A stretch of DNA of 36,380 nucleotides, from NCBI GenBank assembly GCA_905201915.1, contig CAJKQE010000016.1:1-36380 (forward strand). The letters run 5' to 3'. This document shows, piece by piece, positions 7,747 through 16,688 of this stretch; position 1 is the first letter of the stretch; each line of letters opens with the position of its first letter. Origin of the DNA: an uncultured Lachnospiraceae bacterium. Its GTDB lineage: Bacteria; Bacillota; Clostridia; Lachnospirales; Lachnospiraceae. The position numbers were made by a program, and so were the translations under genes. The notes under the pieces were generated by a model. It was given only the letters and a program-made list of their open reading frames with translations, was not told the origin of the DNA and did not search any database.

Positions 7747-9105
7747 ATGAAGATTATTATTGTGGGCTGCGGTAAGATTGGAAGCACCTTAGCTGAACAG
7801 CTCAGTTACGAGCAGCATGACCTTGTGGTTATCGACACAAATCCCCAAAAAATCCAGCAGCTTTCCGAAAGCATTGACGTTATGGGCATTACAGGAAATG
7901 GTTCCAGTGTCAACGTACTTTCAGAAGCCGGCATTGAAGATGCCCATATTCTTATTGCTGTTACAGGATCTGATGAATTAAACTTGCTTTGCTGCGTCAT
8001 CGCAAAAAAAGTAAGTAAATGTCATACAATTGCTCGTGTCCGCAATCCTATTTACAATAAAGAGCGAAACTTTATCCGCAAAAGCCTTGGTATTTCTATG
8101 ATTATCAATCCAGAATATTCCGCAGCACTGGAAATCTCAAGACTTCTGCGTTTTCCTTCTGCAATTAAACTGGATACTTTTGCAAAAGGCAGAGTAGAAT
8201 TAATGAAATTTAAAATTCTGCCGGAATTTCATTTAGATGGACTTTCTATTATGGAAATTGTTGATAAATTGAAATGTAATATTTTAATTTGCGGTGTAGA
8301 AAGGGAAAATGAAGTATTCATTCCTTCTGGAAATTTTATCTTAAAAGACTATGATTTTATTTCCATTGTTGCTTCACCTGCCAACTCCTCAAAATTTTTC
8401 AAGAAAATAGGAGTAACTACAAACCAGGTTAAAAATGCCCTGATTGTAGGTGGCGGAACTTTGGGCTATTATCTGGCATCCCTTCTTGATGAACTAAAAA
8501 TTAATGTGCGTATGGTAGAATCCCGCCCTTCTCGCTGTGAAGAATTAAGTGAGCTTTTACCAAGAATTACTGTTATATGCGGTGATGGAACAGATAAGAA
8601 ACTTCTTTTGGAAGAAGGACTTACCCAAACAGAAGCTTTCGTAACTCTTACTAACATGGATGAAGAAAATATTCTTTTATCTCTTTTTGCAAAGAAAAAT
8701 TCTCATGCAAAATTAATTACAAAGGTAAACCGTATTGCTTTTGATGACATTATTGATGGATTGGATTTAGGCAGTGTTATTTATCCAAAATACATTACTG
8801 CTGATTATATTCTGCGCTATGTACGTGCCATGGAAAATTCATTAAGCAGCAATGTAGAAACGCTCTATCATATTTTAGATGGACAGGCAGAAGCTCTTGA
8901 ATTTGCTGTAAAAGAAGCTTCTCCTATTACAGATACACCTTTATACGACTTAAACTTAAAAGATAACCTTTTAATTGCCTGCATTAACCGAAACGGCAAT
9001 ATCCAAATTCCAAGAGGACAGGATACCATTCAGGTAGGCGATACTGTTGTTGTTGTAACGTCTATTTCTGGTTTACGTGACTTAAAAGATATTCTGAAAA
9101 AATAA
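7747..9105 (+). CDS. trkA: Trk-type K+ uptake regulatory subunit
   Basis: A 452-aa peripheral membrane protein that gates the TrkH potassium channel in response to bound nucleotides. It has two tandem RCK units, each a Rossmann TrkA-N domain followed by a TrkA-C domain. The first glycine motif is GCGKIGST at residues 7-14 and the second is GGGTLGYY near residue 236. The start is the ATG 7 nt after TTGGAGG (7735-7741). The TTG inside that Shine-Dalgarno is an alternative start but unlikely. trkH follows after 15 nt, so the pair is an operon. Confidence 0.95.
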   Translation: MKIIIVGCGKIGSTLAEQLSYEQHDLVVIDTNPQKIQQLSESIDVMGITGNGSSVNVLSEAGIEDAHILIAVTGSDELNLLCCVIAKKVSKCHTIARVRNPIYNKERNFIRKSLGISMIINPEYSAALEISRLLRFPSAIKLDTFAKGRVELMKFKILPEFHLDGLSIMEIVDKLKCNILICGVERENEVFIPSGNFILKDYDFISIVASPANSSKFFKKIGVTTNQVKNALIVGGGTLGYYLASLLDELKINVRMVESRPSRCEELSELLPRITVICGDGTDKKLLLEEGLTQTEAFVTLTNMDEENILLSLFAKKNSHAKLITKVNRIAFDDIIDGLDLGSVIYPKYITADYILRYVRAMENSLSSNVETLYHILDGQAEALEFAVKEASPITDTPLYDLNLKDNLLIACINRNGNIQIPRGQDTIQVGDTVVVVTSISGLRDLKDILKK

Positions 9106-9120
9106 AAATCAGGAGATATT

Positions 9121-10560
9121 ATGAATTACTTAATTGTAAAATCTATTATCGGCAGGGTATTGTATTTTGAAGCAGCCTTCATGCTTCTTCCCTGTGTCAC
9201 AGCCCTTATCTATCAAGAATACAGCGGCTGGTCTTTTGTATTCACTGCACTTTTATGTATATTAATCGGTGCAGTCTTAACACGAAAAAGACCTAAAAAT
9301 ACGGTCTTCTATGTTAAAGAAGGTTTTGTAACGGTTGCTCTGAGCTGGATTATACTAAGCCTTATGGGCGGACTCCCCTTTCTTTTCAGTGGTGTTATAA
9401 GCAATCCCATTGATGCCCTTTTTGAAACGGTATCCGGTTTTACCACAACCGGTGCCAGTATTTTAAAAGATGTGGAAGTACTTCCCCGCTGTATGCTCAT
9501 GTGGCGAAGCTTTACTCATTGGATTGGCGGTATGGGTGTTCTGGTCTTCCTTCTTTCTTTTATGGAGATGCATGGTGGTTCTCACATGAATTTAATGAAA
9601 GCAGAAAGCCCCGGTCCATCTGTAAGCAAATTAACACCAACTGTACGCTCTACAGCTAAAATACTCTATATTATCTATATTGTTTTAACCGTAATGGAAA
9701 TTCTTTTATTACTGGCAGGTGGAATGCCGTTATTTGATTCTTTAACAATCAGTTTTGGTACTGCCGGTACAGGTGGATTTGGTATTAAAAATGACAGTAT
9801 TGGAGGTTACTCTCCCTATATACAGATTGTTGTAACTGTTTTCATGATTTTATTCGGCGTCAACTTTAACGCTTACTTTTTAATCTGGTGCAGAAAATTT
9901 ACGCAGGCTTTCCGTATGGAGGAAGTGCGCTGCTATTTTGGAATTATTTTTGCATCTATTGCAATAATTACATTAAATATTACCCACCTTTATTCCAGTG
10001 TTGGAGAAGCTTTGCGCCACGCAGCCTTTCAAGTAGGTTCTATTATTACCACTACCGGATATGCAACTACTGACTTTGACTTATGGCCGCAGGCTTCCAG
10101 AACTATTTTGGTTCTTCTGATGTTTATCGGTGCATGTGCAGGAAGTACCGGCGGCGGTATTAAAGTGTCACGTTTCATTATTTTAATTAAAACAATAAAA
10201 AAAGAACTCCATACCTTACTTCATCCTCGCAGTGTCCGCAAATTAAAGCTGGACGGCCATACCTTGGAGCATGAGGTAGTTCGTTCTACAAATGTATTCC
10301 TTATCGCTTATGTTTTAGTTTTTGCCATCTCCATTCTTCTTATCAGCTTTGACGGACTGGATATGGTAACAAACTTTACCGGCGTTTCTGCGGCACTAAA
10401 TAACATTGGCCCGGGATTAGAACTGGTAGGTCCTACACAGAACTTTTCCATTTTCTCTAATGAAGCTAAGCTGGTTCTTATCTTTGATATGCTGGCCGGA
10501 AGGCTGGAATTGTTCCCGATGTTGCTGTTGTTTGTAAGGGAAACATGGAAAAAATATTAA
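9121..10560 (+). CDS. trkH: Trk-type K+ transporter membrane subunit
   Basis: A 479-aa K+ channel-like transporter with about ten membrane helices and four pore loops. The filter-like segments are recognisable: SGFTTTGASIL near residue 105, GTAGTGGFG near 218, TTTGYATTDF near 312, and NNIGPGLELVGPTQNFSIFS near 425. Sequence ACAGSTGGGIKVSR near 340 is a strong TrkH signature. AGGAG precedes the start by 6 nt. It forms a unit with trkA for K+ homeostasis. The window also encodes GdpP, and c-di-AMP often controls Trk/Ktr activity in Firmicutes. Confidence 0.96.
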   Translation: MNYLIVKSIIGRVLYFEAAFMLLPCVTALIYQEYSGWSFVFTALLCILIGAVLTRKRPKNTVFYVKEGFVTVALSWIILSLMGGLPFLFSGVISNPIDALFETVSGFTTTGASILKDVEVLPRCMLMWRSFTHWIGGMGVLVFLLSFMEMHGGSHMNLMKAESPGPSVSKLTPTVRSTAKILYIIYIVLTVMEILLLLAGGMPLFDSLTISFGTAGTGGFGIKNDSIGGYSPYIQIVVTVFMILFGVNFNAYFLIWCRKFTQAFRMEEVRCYFGIIFASIAIITLNITHLYSSVGEALRHAAFQVGSIITTTGYATTDFDLWPQASRTILVLLMFIGACAGSTGGGIKVSRFIILIKTIKKELHTLLHPRSVRKLKLDGHTLEHEVVRSTNVFLIAYVLVFAISILLISFDGLDMVTNFTGVSAALNNIGPGLELVGPTQNFSIFSNEAKLVLIFDMLAGRLELFPMLLLFVRETWKKY

Positions 10561-10563
10561 AAT

Positions 10564-10640
10564 AAAGAGTTGTTACAAAAAGCAGTATTCCGAATATCTA
10601 TATATTTGGGATACTGCTCAATGTAACAGCTCTTTTTAAT
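10564..10640 (+). terminator. composite terminator after trkH
   Basis: Outer 14-bp stem AAAGAG-x-TGTTACA/TGTAACA-x-CTCTTT, with an inner stem AGCAGTAT/ATACTGCT, and TTTTT after the right arm. It lies between the convergent trkH and antitoxin genes. Confidence 0.8.
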
Positions 10641-10661
10641 AATTTTATGTCTTATAGAGTA

Positions 10662-11663
10662 TTAAAGTGTCATATCTGACGCATAAATATAAGAAATGAT
10701 TTCCCCTTGGCTTGTTGAACAATATCCTTTTTCCTTATGAGAATAATTAGAAATTTCAGCAGAACCAAAGTTTTTAAATTTATTATATATACGTTCTAAG
10801 ACTTCCGTTTCCTTTTCTGTTAAGTGTATTTCAAGGGTATCTGTATCTGAAATCACTTGATGTTTCTCGTACATCCCATCATATTTAATTTCAATATGTG
10901 CTATTTTATCAGATGTCAATTTTTCAAGAAGCATGTCAAATTTCTGCGGTACAGGTCCAAATGGCAAATGCACATACTTCAAGCCGGAAATAGAAATACC
11001 GTTTTCCTTAAAAAATATCATATCTGAATAATTCAAAAGCTCCATGAGCTTTGTCTTTAGCAGCTCCTCACTTTTATTAGAAAAGTACAAAACCATTGCT
11101 GCAAATTTTTCATAATCAAATTTCTTAAAACCATTTTCGATTGATGGTTCTCCCGAAACATATAGAGTAAAAAAATCATTTAAATTTTTAGCCTCATCCG
11201 TATCAATTAATCTTTCTACTGTACCTGATAATTTTGCCACTTGTTTTGTTTCCAATGAATTCTCATTTTCTTCAAGATACGTTTTCATATTTTTAGGATT
11301 GCGTAAAAATAGCAATAAGCTATTATGGGCTTTATCTTGAATAGAGCCATTTTCATATCTGTGAATAGTTTTGTCTCCCCAATTAAGAAGCTTTGCAAAG
11401 CTTCTCTGACTCAGTCCATATAACTCTCTAATCTGTTTTATTTCTGTCGGAAGCAATAATTTATGTCTTCTTCTGTATTCATTATAAGCATTTATCAATG
11501 TGGCGCCATCTAATTCCTCGCAAAAGAGTTCCTCATTACAGTTGGAACACACAAGCACTTGCGCTTCAACTTCAATGTCTTCTCCAAGAACCGTATAAAC
11601 TTCTTTTTTTGTTATTACTTTTGTTTCAACTTCATTTTCACAGTTATCACAATACTTTTTCAT
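10662..11663 (-). CDS. Zn-ribbon/HTH antitoxin with Panacea (DUF4065, SocA-like) domain
   Basis: A 333-aa protein with three parts. Residues 1-50 are an MqsA-type zinc ribbon with C5, C8, C39 and C42. Residues about 70-125 are an XRE-like HTH (LSQRSFAKLLNWGDKTIHRYENG). Residues about 160-320 are a DUF4065/Panacea domain (KKFDYEKFAAMVLYFSNKS ... LPFGPVPQKFDMLLEKL). Panacea domains are antitoxin domains that neutralise many unrelated toxins, including small membrane proteins. No same-strand toxin gene is present; a 63-aa membrane protein is encoded divergently 220 bp away. The start is the ATG 9 nt after TGGAG. A second ATG 15 nt upstream is possible but has a poorer site. Confidence 0.85.
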   Translation of the reverse strand: MKKYCDNCENEVETKVITKKEVYTVLGEDIEVEAQVLVCSNCNEELFCEELDGATLINAYNEYRRRHKLLLPTEIKQIRELYGLSQRSFAKLLNWGDKTIHRYENGSIQDKAHNSLLLFLRNPKNMKTYLEENENSLETKQVAKLSGTVERLIDTDEAKNLNDFFTLYVSGEPSIENGFKKFDYEKFAAMVLYFSNKSEELLKTKLMELLNYSDMIFFKENGISISGLKYVHLPFGPVPQKFDMLLEKLTSDKIAHIEIKYDGMYEKHQVISDTDTLEIHLTEKETEVLERIYNKFKNFGSAEISNYSHKEKGYCSTSQGEIISYIYASDMTL

Positions 11664-11725
11664 GAAAATCGACTCCATTGCTTTTCATATATATTACCTT
11701 ATTTCTTCTTTCACGTCAATAAAAA

Positions 11726-11743
11726 TGCGGTCATATAACCGCA
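11726..11743. promoter_or_regulatory. candidate operator upstream of the antitoxin
   Basis: Perfect inverted repeat TGCGGT-N6-ACCGCA, 63 bp upstream of the antitoxin start. A second, looser one (ACAATA ... TATTGT, 11759-11780) follows. Both lie in the divergent promoter region and could bind the antitoxin's HTH. The assignment is by position only. Confidence 0.45.
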
Positions 11744-11883
11744 AATATACAATTCGATACAATAACAATAATTCTATTGTAATGATAAAATGAGAATGAT
11801 ATACTTATCAGGAAAATATATACGGTTTGAAATAAAAGAATTTTGTTTATTGAACAATTTTTGTATGAAATGAGGTATCCAAA

Positions 11884-12075
11884 ATGAATAAAGCAGGAAA
11901 AATACTAGGCATTATTTTAATGTTGCTACTAGGCATCCTACTTCTTTCCTTCGCTTTTCAGCCACCTAAGATTTTTACTTTTTTAAACGGATACGGTGAT
12001 CGTATCGGATGTGGTCTTGTAGGCTTATTTCTTCTACTCGCCGGTGTTATGAACATCTTTCATAGAGAAAAGTAA
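11884..12075 (+). CDS. 63-aa two-helix membrane protein
   Basis: A short hydrophobic protein: helix one spans about residues 6-26 (ILGIILMLLLGILLLSFAF), then a short polar loop (NGYGDRIG), then helix two about 41-58 (CGLVGLFLLLAGVMNIF), and a basic tail. GAGG lies about 9 nt before the ATG, supporting a real gene. No family recognised. It is divergent from the Panacea-domain antitoxin, so a membrane-acting toxin is one possibility. An ordinary small membrane protein is equally possible. Confidence 0.6.
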   Translation: MNKAGKILGIILMLLLGILLLSFAFQPPKIFTFLNGYGDRIGCGLVGLFLLLAGVMNIFHREK

Positions 12076-12084
12076 CGAAAACAG

Positions 12085-12157
12085 AAAAAGGAACTATCAC
12101 TTTAAGCACCTATTCGAATATATTTCTGAATAAGCTTTCAAAGCAACAGCTCCTTAT
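12085..12157 (-). terminator. terminator of the Na/Pi-two-component operon
   Basis: On the minus strand AAGGAGCUGUUGCUUU...AAGC pairs with GC..AAAGUGAUAGUUCCUU using several G-U pairs, with an inner TATTC/GAATA stem, then TTTTT. It fits a terminator for the histidine kinase gene ending at 12171. Confidence 0.65.
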
Positions 12158-12170
12158 GATTTTATATTTC

Positions 12171-13511
12171 TTATGATTTCTTAAAAAAAACTTGTATTTT
12201 CGTTCCTTTCTCAGGCTCACTATCCAAAGTTATCTGTGCATGGTGCAGTGCTGCCCCGTGTTTTACAATAGACAATCCCAAACCGGTTCCTCCTGTTTTT
12301 CTGGAATGGCTTTTATCCACCCGATAAAAACGTTCAAAAATTCTCTCTTGTTCTTCTTTCGCAATCCCAATTCCATTGTCTTCTACTGAAAAACACACCT
12401 GCTTTCCTGTGGTACTTAAAGAAACTTTTACATATCCACCTTCTCGGTTGTATTTCATGGCATTATCCACCAGATTGTAACACATCTCATATAAAATGTG
12501 GCGAACTCCATAGATTTCCACATTGTTTCCCTCTATGGAAAGCATTACATTTTTCTTTTTCGACTGCAGGGTTAAATTCTGACAGATGTCTTGTGCAATT
12601 TCATAGAGGTCTACATTTTCAAAAGGCATTTCGCCACTTTTTTCATCTAATTTTGAAATTTCAATAATATCCTGAACAAGACTCGTAAGACGGCTGGCTT
12701 CATCATAAATACGCCCTGCAAATTCCGGTATATCTTGTGGTCTCACCATACCATTTTTCATAATTTCTGCATAACCGGATATGGACATCAAAGGAGTTTT
12801 CAACTCATGGGAAACATTTGCGGAAAATTCTCTGCGGACTTCCTCTGCCTGTTTTAATTCCTTTACCTGACTGGCAATCTGCTTATTCTGCTCGTCTACA
12901 CGATTTAAAAGAGGACGAAGTTCCTCATATTCTACATTCTTTAACGGATGCTCTAAATCCAGTCGATTAATAGGCTCAATTAGCTTCTTTGTCTGCCTTT
13001 CAATTAAAAGAAAGCCCAGTGCAAGAATAATCAAAAATAAAACACCCATAAGGGTAAAGCTGGAAACCATAGTGTGAAAAACGCTGTCTGTAGTTTTGGC
13101 AACTCTTAAAATATCCCCATTATCCAGTTTTACTGCATAATAAAAAGTCTGGTCAGAAAGCGTTTCTGAAAAGCGAATTTGTTCTCCTTCTCCTTTTTTC
13201 ATTGCTTCTTGAATTTCCGGACGATTTCCATGATTTTCCATTTCTTCCGGATGGCCTTCTGAATCATATAGAATTTCGCCTTCTGCATTTAAAAGAGTAA
13301 TTCTACTGGTAGTAAGCTGTCCTGTTTCCTGAGTGAGATATTCCATACCTGTATTTTCTAATCCATAACGAATATACTCTGTCTCATTTTTTACATCCTG
13401 CTGCATATAGCTATTATATTTGTCGTACATAATGCCACTGGCGGCAAGAAAACTCAAAAAAATTCCCAATGCCACCAGCACGCCTACATTATTCATAATT
13501 CTCTGTTTCAT
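12171..13511 (-). CDS. sensor histidine kinase (PhoR-like)
   Basis: A 446-aa membrane kinase. TM1 is at about residues 8-28, an extracytoplasmic sensor loop spans 29-149, and TM2 is at about 150-170. A linker coiled coil then leads to the HisKA domain with phospho-acceptor H235 in SHELKTPLMSISGY. The ATPase domain shows the N box (NLVDNAMKYN), G1 (VEDNGIGIAKEEQERIFERFYRVD) and G2 (GGTGLGLSIVKHG). It overlaps its response regulator by 4 nt. The operon starts with a Na/Pi cotransporter, which suggests phosphate as the signal; this link is contextual. Confidence 0.93.
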   Translation of the reverse strand: MKQRIMNNVGVLVALGIFLSFLAASGIMYDKYNSYMQQDVKNETEYIRYGLENTGMEYLTQETGQLTTSRITLLNAEGEILYDSEGHPEEMENHGNRPEIQEAMKKGEGEQIRFSETLSDQTFYYAVKLDNGDILRVAKTTDSVFHTMVSSFTLMGVLFLIILALGFLLIERQTKKLIEPINRLDLEHPLKNVEYEELRPLLNRVDEQNKQIASQVKELKQAEEVRREFSANVSHELKTPLMSISGYAEIMKNGMVRPQDIPEFAGRIYDEASRLTSLVQDIIEISKLDEKSGEMPFENVDLYEIAQDICQNLTLQSKKKNVMLSIEGNNVEIYGVRHILYEMCYNLVDNAMKYNREGGYVKVSLSTTGKQVCFSVEDNGIGIAKEEQERIFERFYRVDKSHSRKTGGTGLGLSIVKHGAALHHAQITLDSEPEKGTKIQVFFKKS

Positions 13512-14182
13512 TGGCTGTCCCCAATCCGATAACCCACACCTCTCACGGTTTCGATTAAAAATCCAGAGTCACCCAGTTTTTGTCTGAGAGTTCTGATATG
13601 TACATCTACAGTTCTTGTCTCTCCCGCACATTCATAACCCCATATTTTTTCTAAAATTTCATCTCTGCTTAAAACAATGCCCTTGTTTTCCACCAGATAA
13701 CGAAGTAGCTCAAATTCTTTTAATGTCAGTTCTACTGCTCTGTCGTTATCAAAGACCTGATGCCGTTCCACATTTACTGTCAAACTTTTATAATGATATT
13801 CCTTTTTGGAAGAATGTTTCTTGCTTCTTCGAAGAACTGCTTTGACTCTTGCCAAAAACTCCATCATCCCAAAAGGTTTTGTAATATAATCATCGGCTCC
13901 GCCTTCCAGACCTCGTACTTTATCATACTCAGCCTCCTTAGCCGTCACCATAATAACAGGAATTTCACTGGTACGAGGTTCTTTTTTCAGCTCTTCCAAA
14001 AGGCTGTATCCATCTTCTCCGGGAAGCATAATATCTAATAAAATCAGCTCTGGAAGTTCCTCTTTTAATGCTTTTTTAAGCTCCTTCCCATCACTGAACC
14101 CTTTTGCTTCAAATCCTGTTGTTCCAAGGGTATATACCAGAAGCTCTCTGATATTTCGTTCATCTTCTACACAATAAATCAT
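13508..14182 (-). CDS. OmpR/PhoB-family response regulator
   Basis: A 224-aa two-domain regulator. The receiver domain has the acidic pair ED at residues 6-7, phospho-acceptor D50 (LILLDIMLPGEDGY), and the conserved K in YITKPFG near 106. The winged helix at about 130-222 contains LTLKEFELLRYLVEN and RTVDVHIRTLRQKLG, typical of OmpR/PhoB proteins. GAGG lies 7 nt before the start. It is the middle gene of cotransporter-regulator-kinase and likely controls phosphate-responsive genes. Confidence 0.95.
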   Translation of the reverse strand: MIYCVEDERNIRELLVYTLGTTGFEAKGFSDGKELKKALKEELPELILLDIMLPGEDGYSLLEELKKEPRTSEIPVIMVTAKEAEYDKVRGLEGGADDYITKPFGMMEFLARVKAVLRRSKKHSSKKEYHYKSLTVNVERHQVFDNDRAVELTLKEFELLRYLVENKGIVLSRDEILEKIWGYECAGETRTVDVHIRTLRQKLGDSGFLIETVRGVGYRIGDSQ

Positions 14183-14204
14183 GTATTTTCCTCATCTTCC
14201 CCTG

Positions 14205-15968
14205 TTACGGCAGTGGATACTGCTTTCTTGTTTCTTCCATTCTTCTCTGGAAGGTTGCATTGTCCTCTCGCTTCACTGCATTCAAATAACTGTGTGTATC
14301 AAAGCTATCCTCTGCCACCTGTAAAATACATACTGCAATATTAGAACAATGATCTGCAATACGCTCCAGACTTGTAGTAATATCTGATAAAATAAATCCC
14401 TGTTCAATGGTACATTTGCCTTCTCTTAATCGTCTTACATGACGTGCTTTTAATTCCTGATTTAATTCATCAATAATTTCTTCTAAAGGCTCTACCTTTT
14501 TCGCACTTTCAATATTTGTATTTTCAAATACATCATAAGAGACACTTACAATATCTACTACTGCTTTTGAAATCACCTTTAACTCTTCCAGTGCCTTTTC
14601 AGAAAATCTTAATTCTTTTTCATGAAGCTCTTTTGCGGATTCCATAATATTTACCGCATGGTCGGAAATTCTCTCAAAATCTCCGATACAATGAAGAATA
14701 ATAGATAAATCTCTGCTGTCATGAACATTTAAGTCTTTCTGTCCTAATTTTACCAGATAACTTCCCAAAGCATCCTCGTATTCATCTACATTATTTTCTT
14801 CTGCAATAACCTTTTGTGCATCTGTTTCTCTATAATCTCCCAACATAGATAACGCTGTGAATAAAGACTCTTTAGATGCTTCTGCCATTCTCTTTGCTGC
14901 ATTACGGCTCTGCTCCATAGCAAATGCCGGTTTTTCTAAGAAACGCACATCCAAAAGCTGTGCTGCTTCGGACTGAGGTACTGCTGTTTCTTCCTCGTCA
15001 CGGATAGTAAGACATGCCAGTTTTTCCAGTCCTGATGAAAATGGAAGTAAAATAGCTGTAGCAAATACATTAAATGCACTGTGTGCAACTGCAATTCCTG
15101 CCGCATCTGCTGCATGAGTCATAAACCCAAAATCCAATACCATATTTAAACCATAGAATACAATAAGGAACACAGTTGTACCGATAATATTAAAATACAA
15201 ATGTACCATAGCTGCTCTCTTCGCATTTTTCTTTGCTCCAATCGCTGATAAAAGTGCTGTTACACAAGTACCAATATTCTGTCCTAAAATAATAGGAATT
15301 GCTACGCTATAACTAACTGCTCCTGTCACACAAAGGGCCTGCAAAATACCCACAGATGCGGAAGAACTCTGAATAACTGCTGTAAGTAATGCACCTGCCA
15401 ACATACCTAAAATTGGATTGGAAAATGCAGTTAAAATTCCGGTGAATTCCGGTACATCAGCCAGCGGTTTAACTGCTGCACTCATACTGTCCATACCAAA
15501 CATCAATACTGCAAATCCAAGGAAAATTGTACCAATATCTTTCTTCTTCTCACTTTTTGCAAACAACAAAAAAGCTACACCGATAATTGCCAAAATAGGT
15601 GAAAAGGATGTAGGCTTAAACATCTGAATAAAGAAGCTGTCGCTTTCAATTCCGGAAAGACTCAAAATCCAGGATGTAATCGTTGTACCAATATTGGCAC
15701 CCATAATTACACCTACTGCCTGCGATAATTTCATAATACCGGAGTTTACAAATCCAACGACCATAACCGTTGTAGCAGAAGACGACTGAATAACTGCTGT
15801 TACCAATGCACCCAGTCCTACTGCTTTTAGAGGATTTGAGGTAAGTCCCTCTAAAATCTTTTCCATTTTTCCACCGGAAACCTTAGAAAGTCCATCTCCC
15901 ATAACATGCATTCCGTACAGGAAAAGTGCCAGACCTCCAATCATACTTAAAACACTAAAAAAGTCCAT
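14205..15968 (-). CDS. Na+/phosphate cotransporter with C-terminal PhoU domain
   Basis: A 587-aa protein. The N-terminal 310 residues are a membrane domain with two inverted Na/Pi-cotransporter (NptA/YjbB) repeats, each marked by a QSSSA motif: VTAVIQSSSATTVMVVGFVN near residue 60 and LTAVIQSSSASVGILQALCV near 200. Residues about 350-560 are helical and PhoU-like, containing two ERI(S/A)DH motifs. Such proteins move phosphate with Na+ and may sense it through the PhoU part. It is the first gene of an operon with a two-component system, 23 nt upstream of the regulator. Confidence 0.93.
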   Translation of the reverse strand: MDFFSVLSMIGGLALFLYGMHVMGDGLSKVSGGKMEKILEGLTSNPLKAVGLGALVTAVIQSSSATTVMVVGFVNSGIMKLSQAVGVIMGANIGTTITSWILSLSGIESDSFFIQMFKPTSFSPILAIIGVAFLLFAKSEKKKDIGTIFLGFAVLMFGMDSMSAAVKPLADVPEFTGILTAFSNPILGMLAGALLTAVIQSSSASVGILQALCVTGAVSYSVAIPIILGQNIGTCVTALLSAIGAKKNAKRAAMVHLYFNIIGTTVFLIVFYGLNMVLDFGFMTHAADAAGIAVAHSAFNVFATAILLPFSSGLEKLACLTIRDEEETAVPQSEAAQLLDVRFLEKPAFAMEQSRNAAKRMAEASKESLFTALSMLGDYRETDAQKVIAEENNVDEYEDALGSYLVKLGQKDLNVHDSRDLSIILHCIGDFERISDHAVNIMESAKELHEKELRFSEKALEELKVISKAVVDIVSVSYDVFENTNIESAKKVEPLEEIIDELNQELKARHVRRLREGKCTIEQGFILSDITTSLERIADHCSNIAVCILQVAEDSFDTHSYLNAVKREDNATFQRRMEETRKQYPLP

Positions 15969-16067
15969 TCTGTTCTCCTTTTGTCTCTTATATTCTTTCG
16001 TTTTTCCCTCATTATATAAATTTTATATAAATATTTCTAGGGGGTTATGTTAAATCTGTGTAAAATT

Positions 16068-16571
16068 TTAAAAGCTTTTAATCTGATCTTCCGTATCATC
16101 CGTATTTTTCAAAATTTTCTTAATGACAACATAATAACCTGCGCTTTCATTAATTTTCACCCAAACTCTATCGCCTTCCCGATGTCCTAAAATTGCTTTG
16201 CCAAGAGGTGACTCTATACTAATTTTGTTATCCAGGGAATTTCCTCTGATTGAAGTTACCAATTTATAGGTTTCTGTTTCATCGTCATCTTCAAAGTACA
16301 CTTCAATCACATTATTCATTCCTGCTTCATCTGCCTTTGAGTCCTCTGAAACAATCTCTGCAGTTTTTAGCATTCTTTCCAGATAGCGAATACGACTCTC
16401 GTTTTTGTTTTTATCCTTCTTTGCTGCATAGTACTCAAAGTTCTCACTTAAATCCCCCTGCGCTCTCGCCTCCTTTACTGCTTCAATAGCTTCTTTGCGG
16501 ACAGTCAGCTTTCTATACTCTATTTCTGCCTCGATTTTCTTTACATCATTTTCAGTAAGACGCTCACCCAT
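16068..16571 (-). CDS. greA: transcription elongation factor GreA
   Basis: A 167-aa factor that rescues backtracked RNA polymerase by stimulating transcript cleavage. The N-terminal coiled coil carries the acidic tip motif AQGDLSENFEYYAAK at residues about 38-53, and the C-terminal FKBP-like domain ends with SPLGKAILGHREGDRVWVKI. The start was set at the third codon of MDMGERL because AGAGG is 6 nt before that ATG and abuts the first ATG. Length is slightly above the usual 158 aa owing to an acidic C-terminal tail. Confidence 0.93.
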   Translation of the reverse strand: MGERLTENDVKKIEAEIEYRKLTVRKEAIEAVKEARAQGDLSENFEYYAAKKDKNKNESRIRYLERMLKTAEIVSEDSKADEAGMNNVIEVYFEDDDETETYKLVTSIRGNSLDNKISIESPLGKAILGHREGDRVWVKINESAGYYVVIKKILKNTDDTEDQIKSF

Positions 16572-16623
16572 ATCCATCCTCTTTTCTAAAATTTATTCCA
16601 TTTTAGTATACCTCTTACATAAA

Positions 16624-16672
16624 AAATGGGCAATCCCCATTTCTTTCCATAAATGAAGAATTGCCCATAAGT
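16624..16672 (-). terminator. terminator of the flavodiiron fusion gene
   Basis: Nine-bp stem ATGGGCAAT/ATTGCCCAT with an inner CATTT/AAATG stem, followed on the minus strand by TTTTTTT. It lies about 20 nt past the stop. Confidence 0.85.
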
Positions 16673-16688
16673 TTTTACTTCTACTCTT

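Noticed and set aside
10564..10640. The structured region after trkH as a MITE
   Set aside because: It ends in a T-run directly after the right arm, has no flanking direct repeat and fits a composite terminator.
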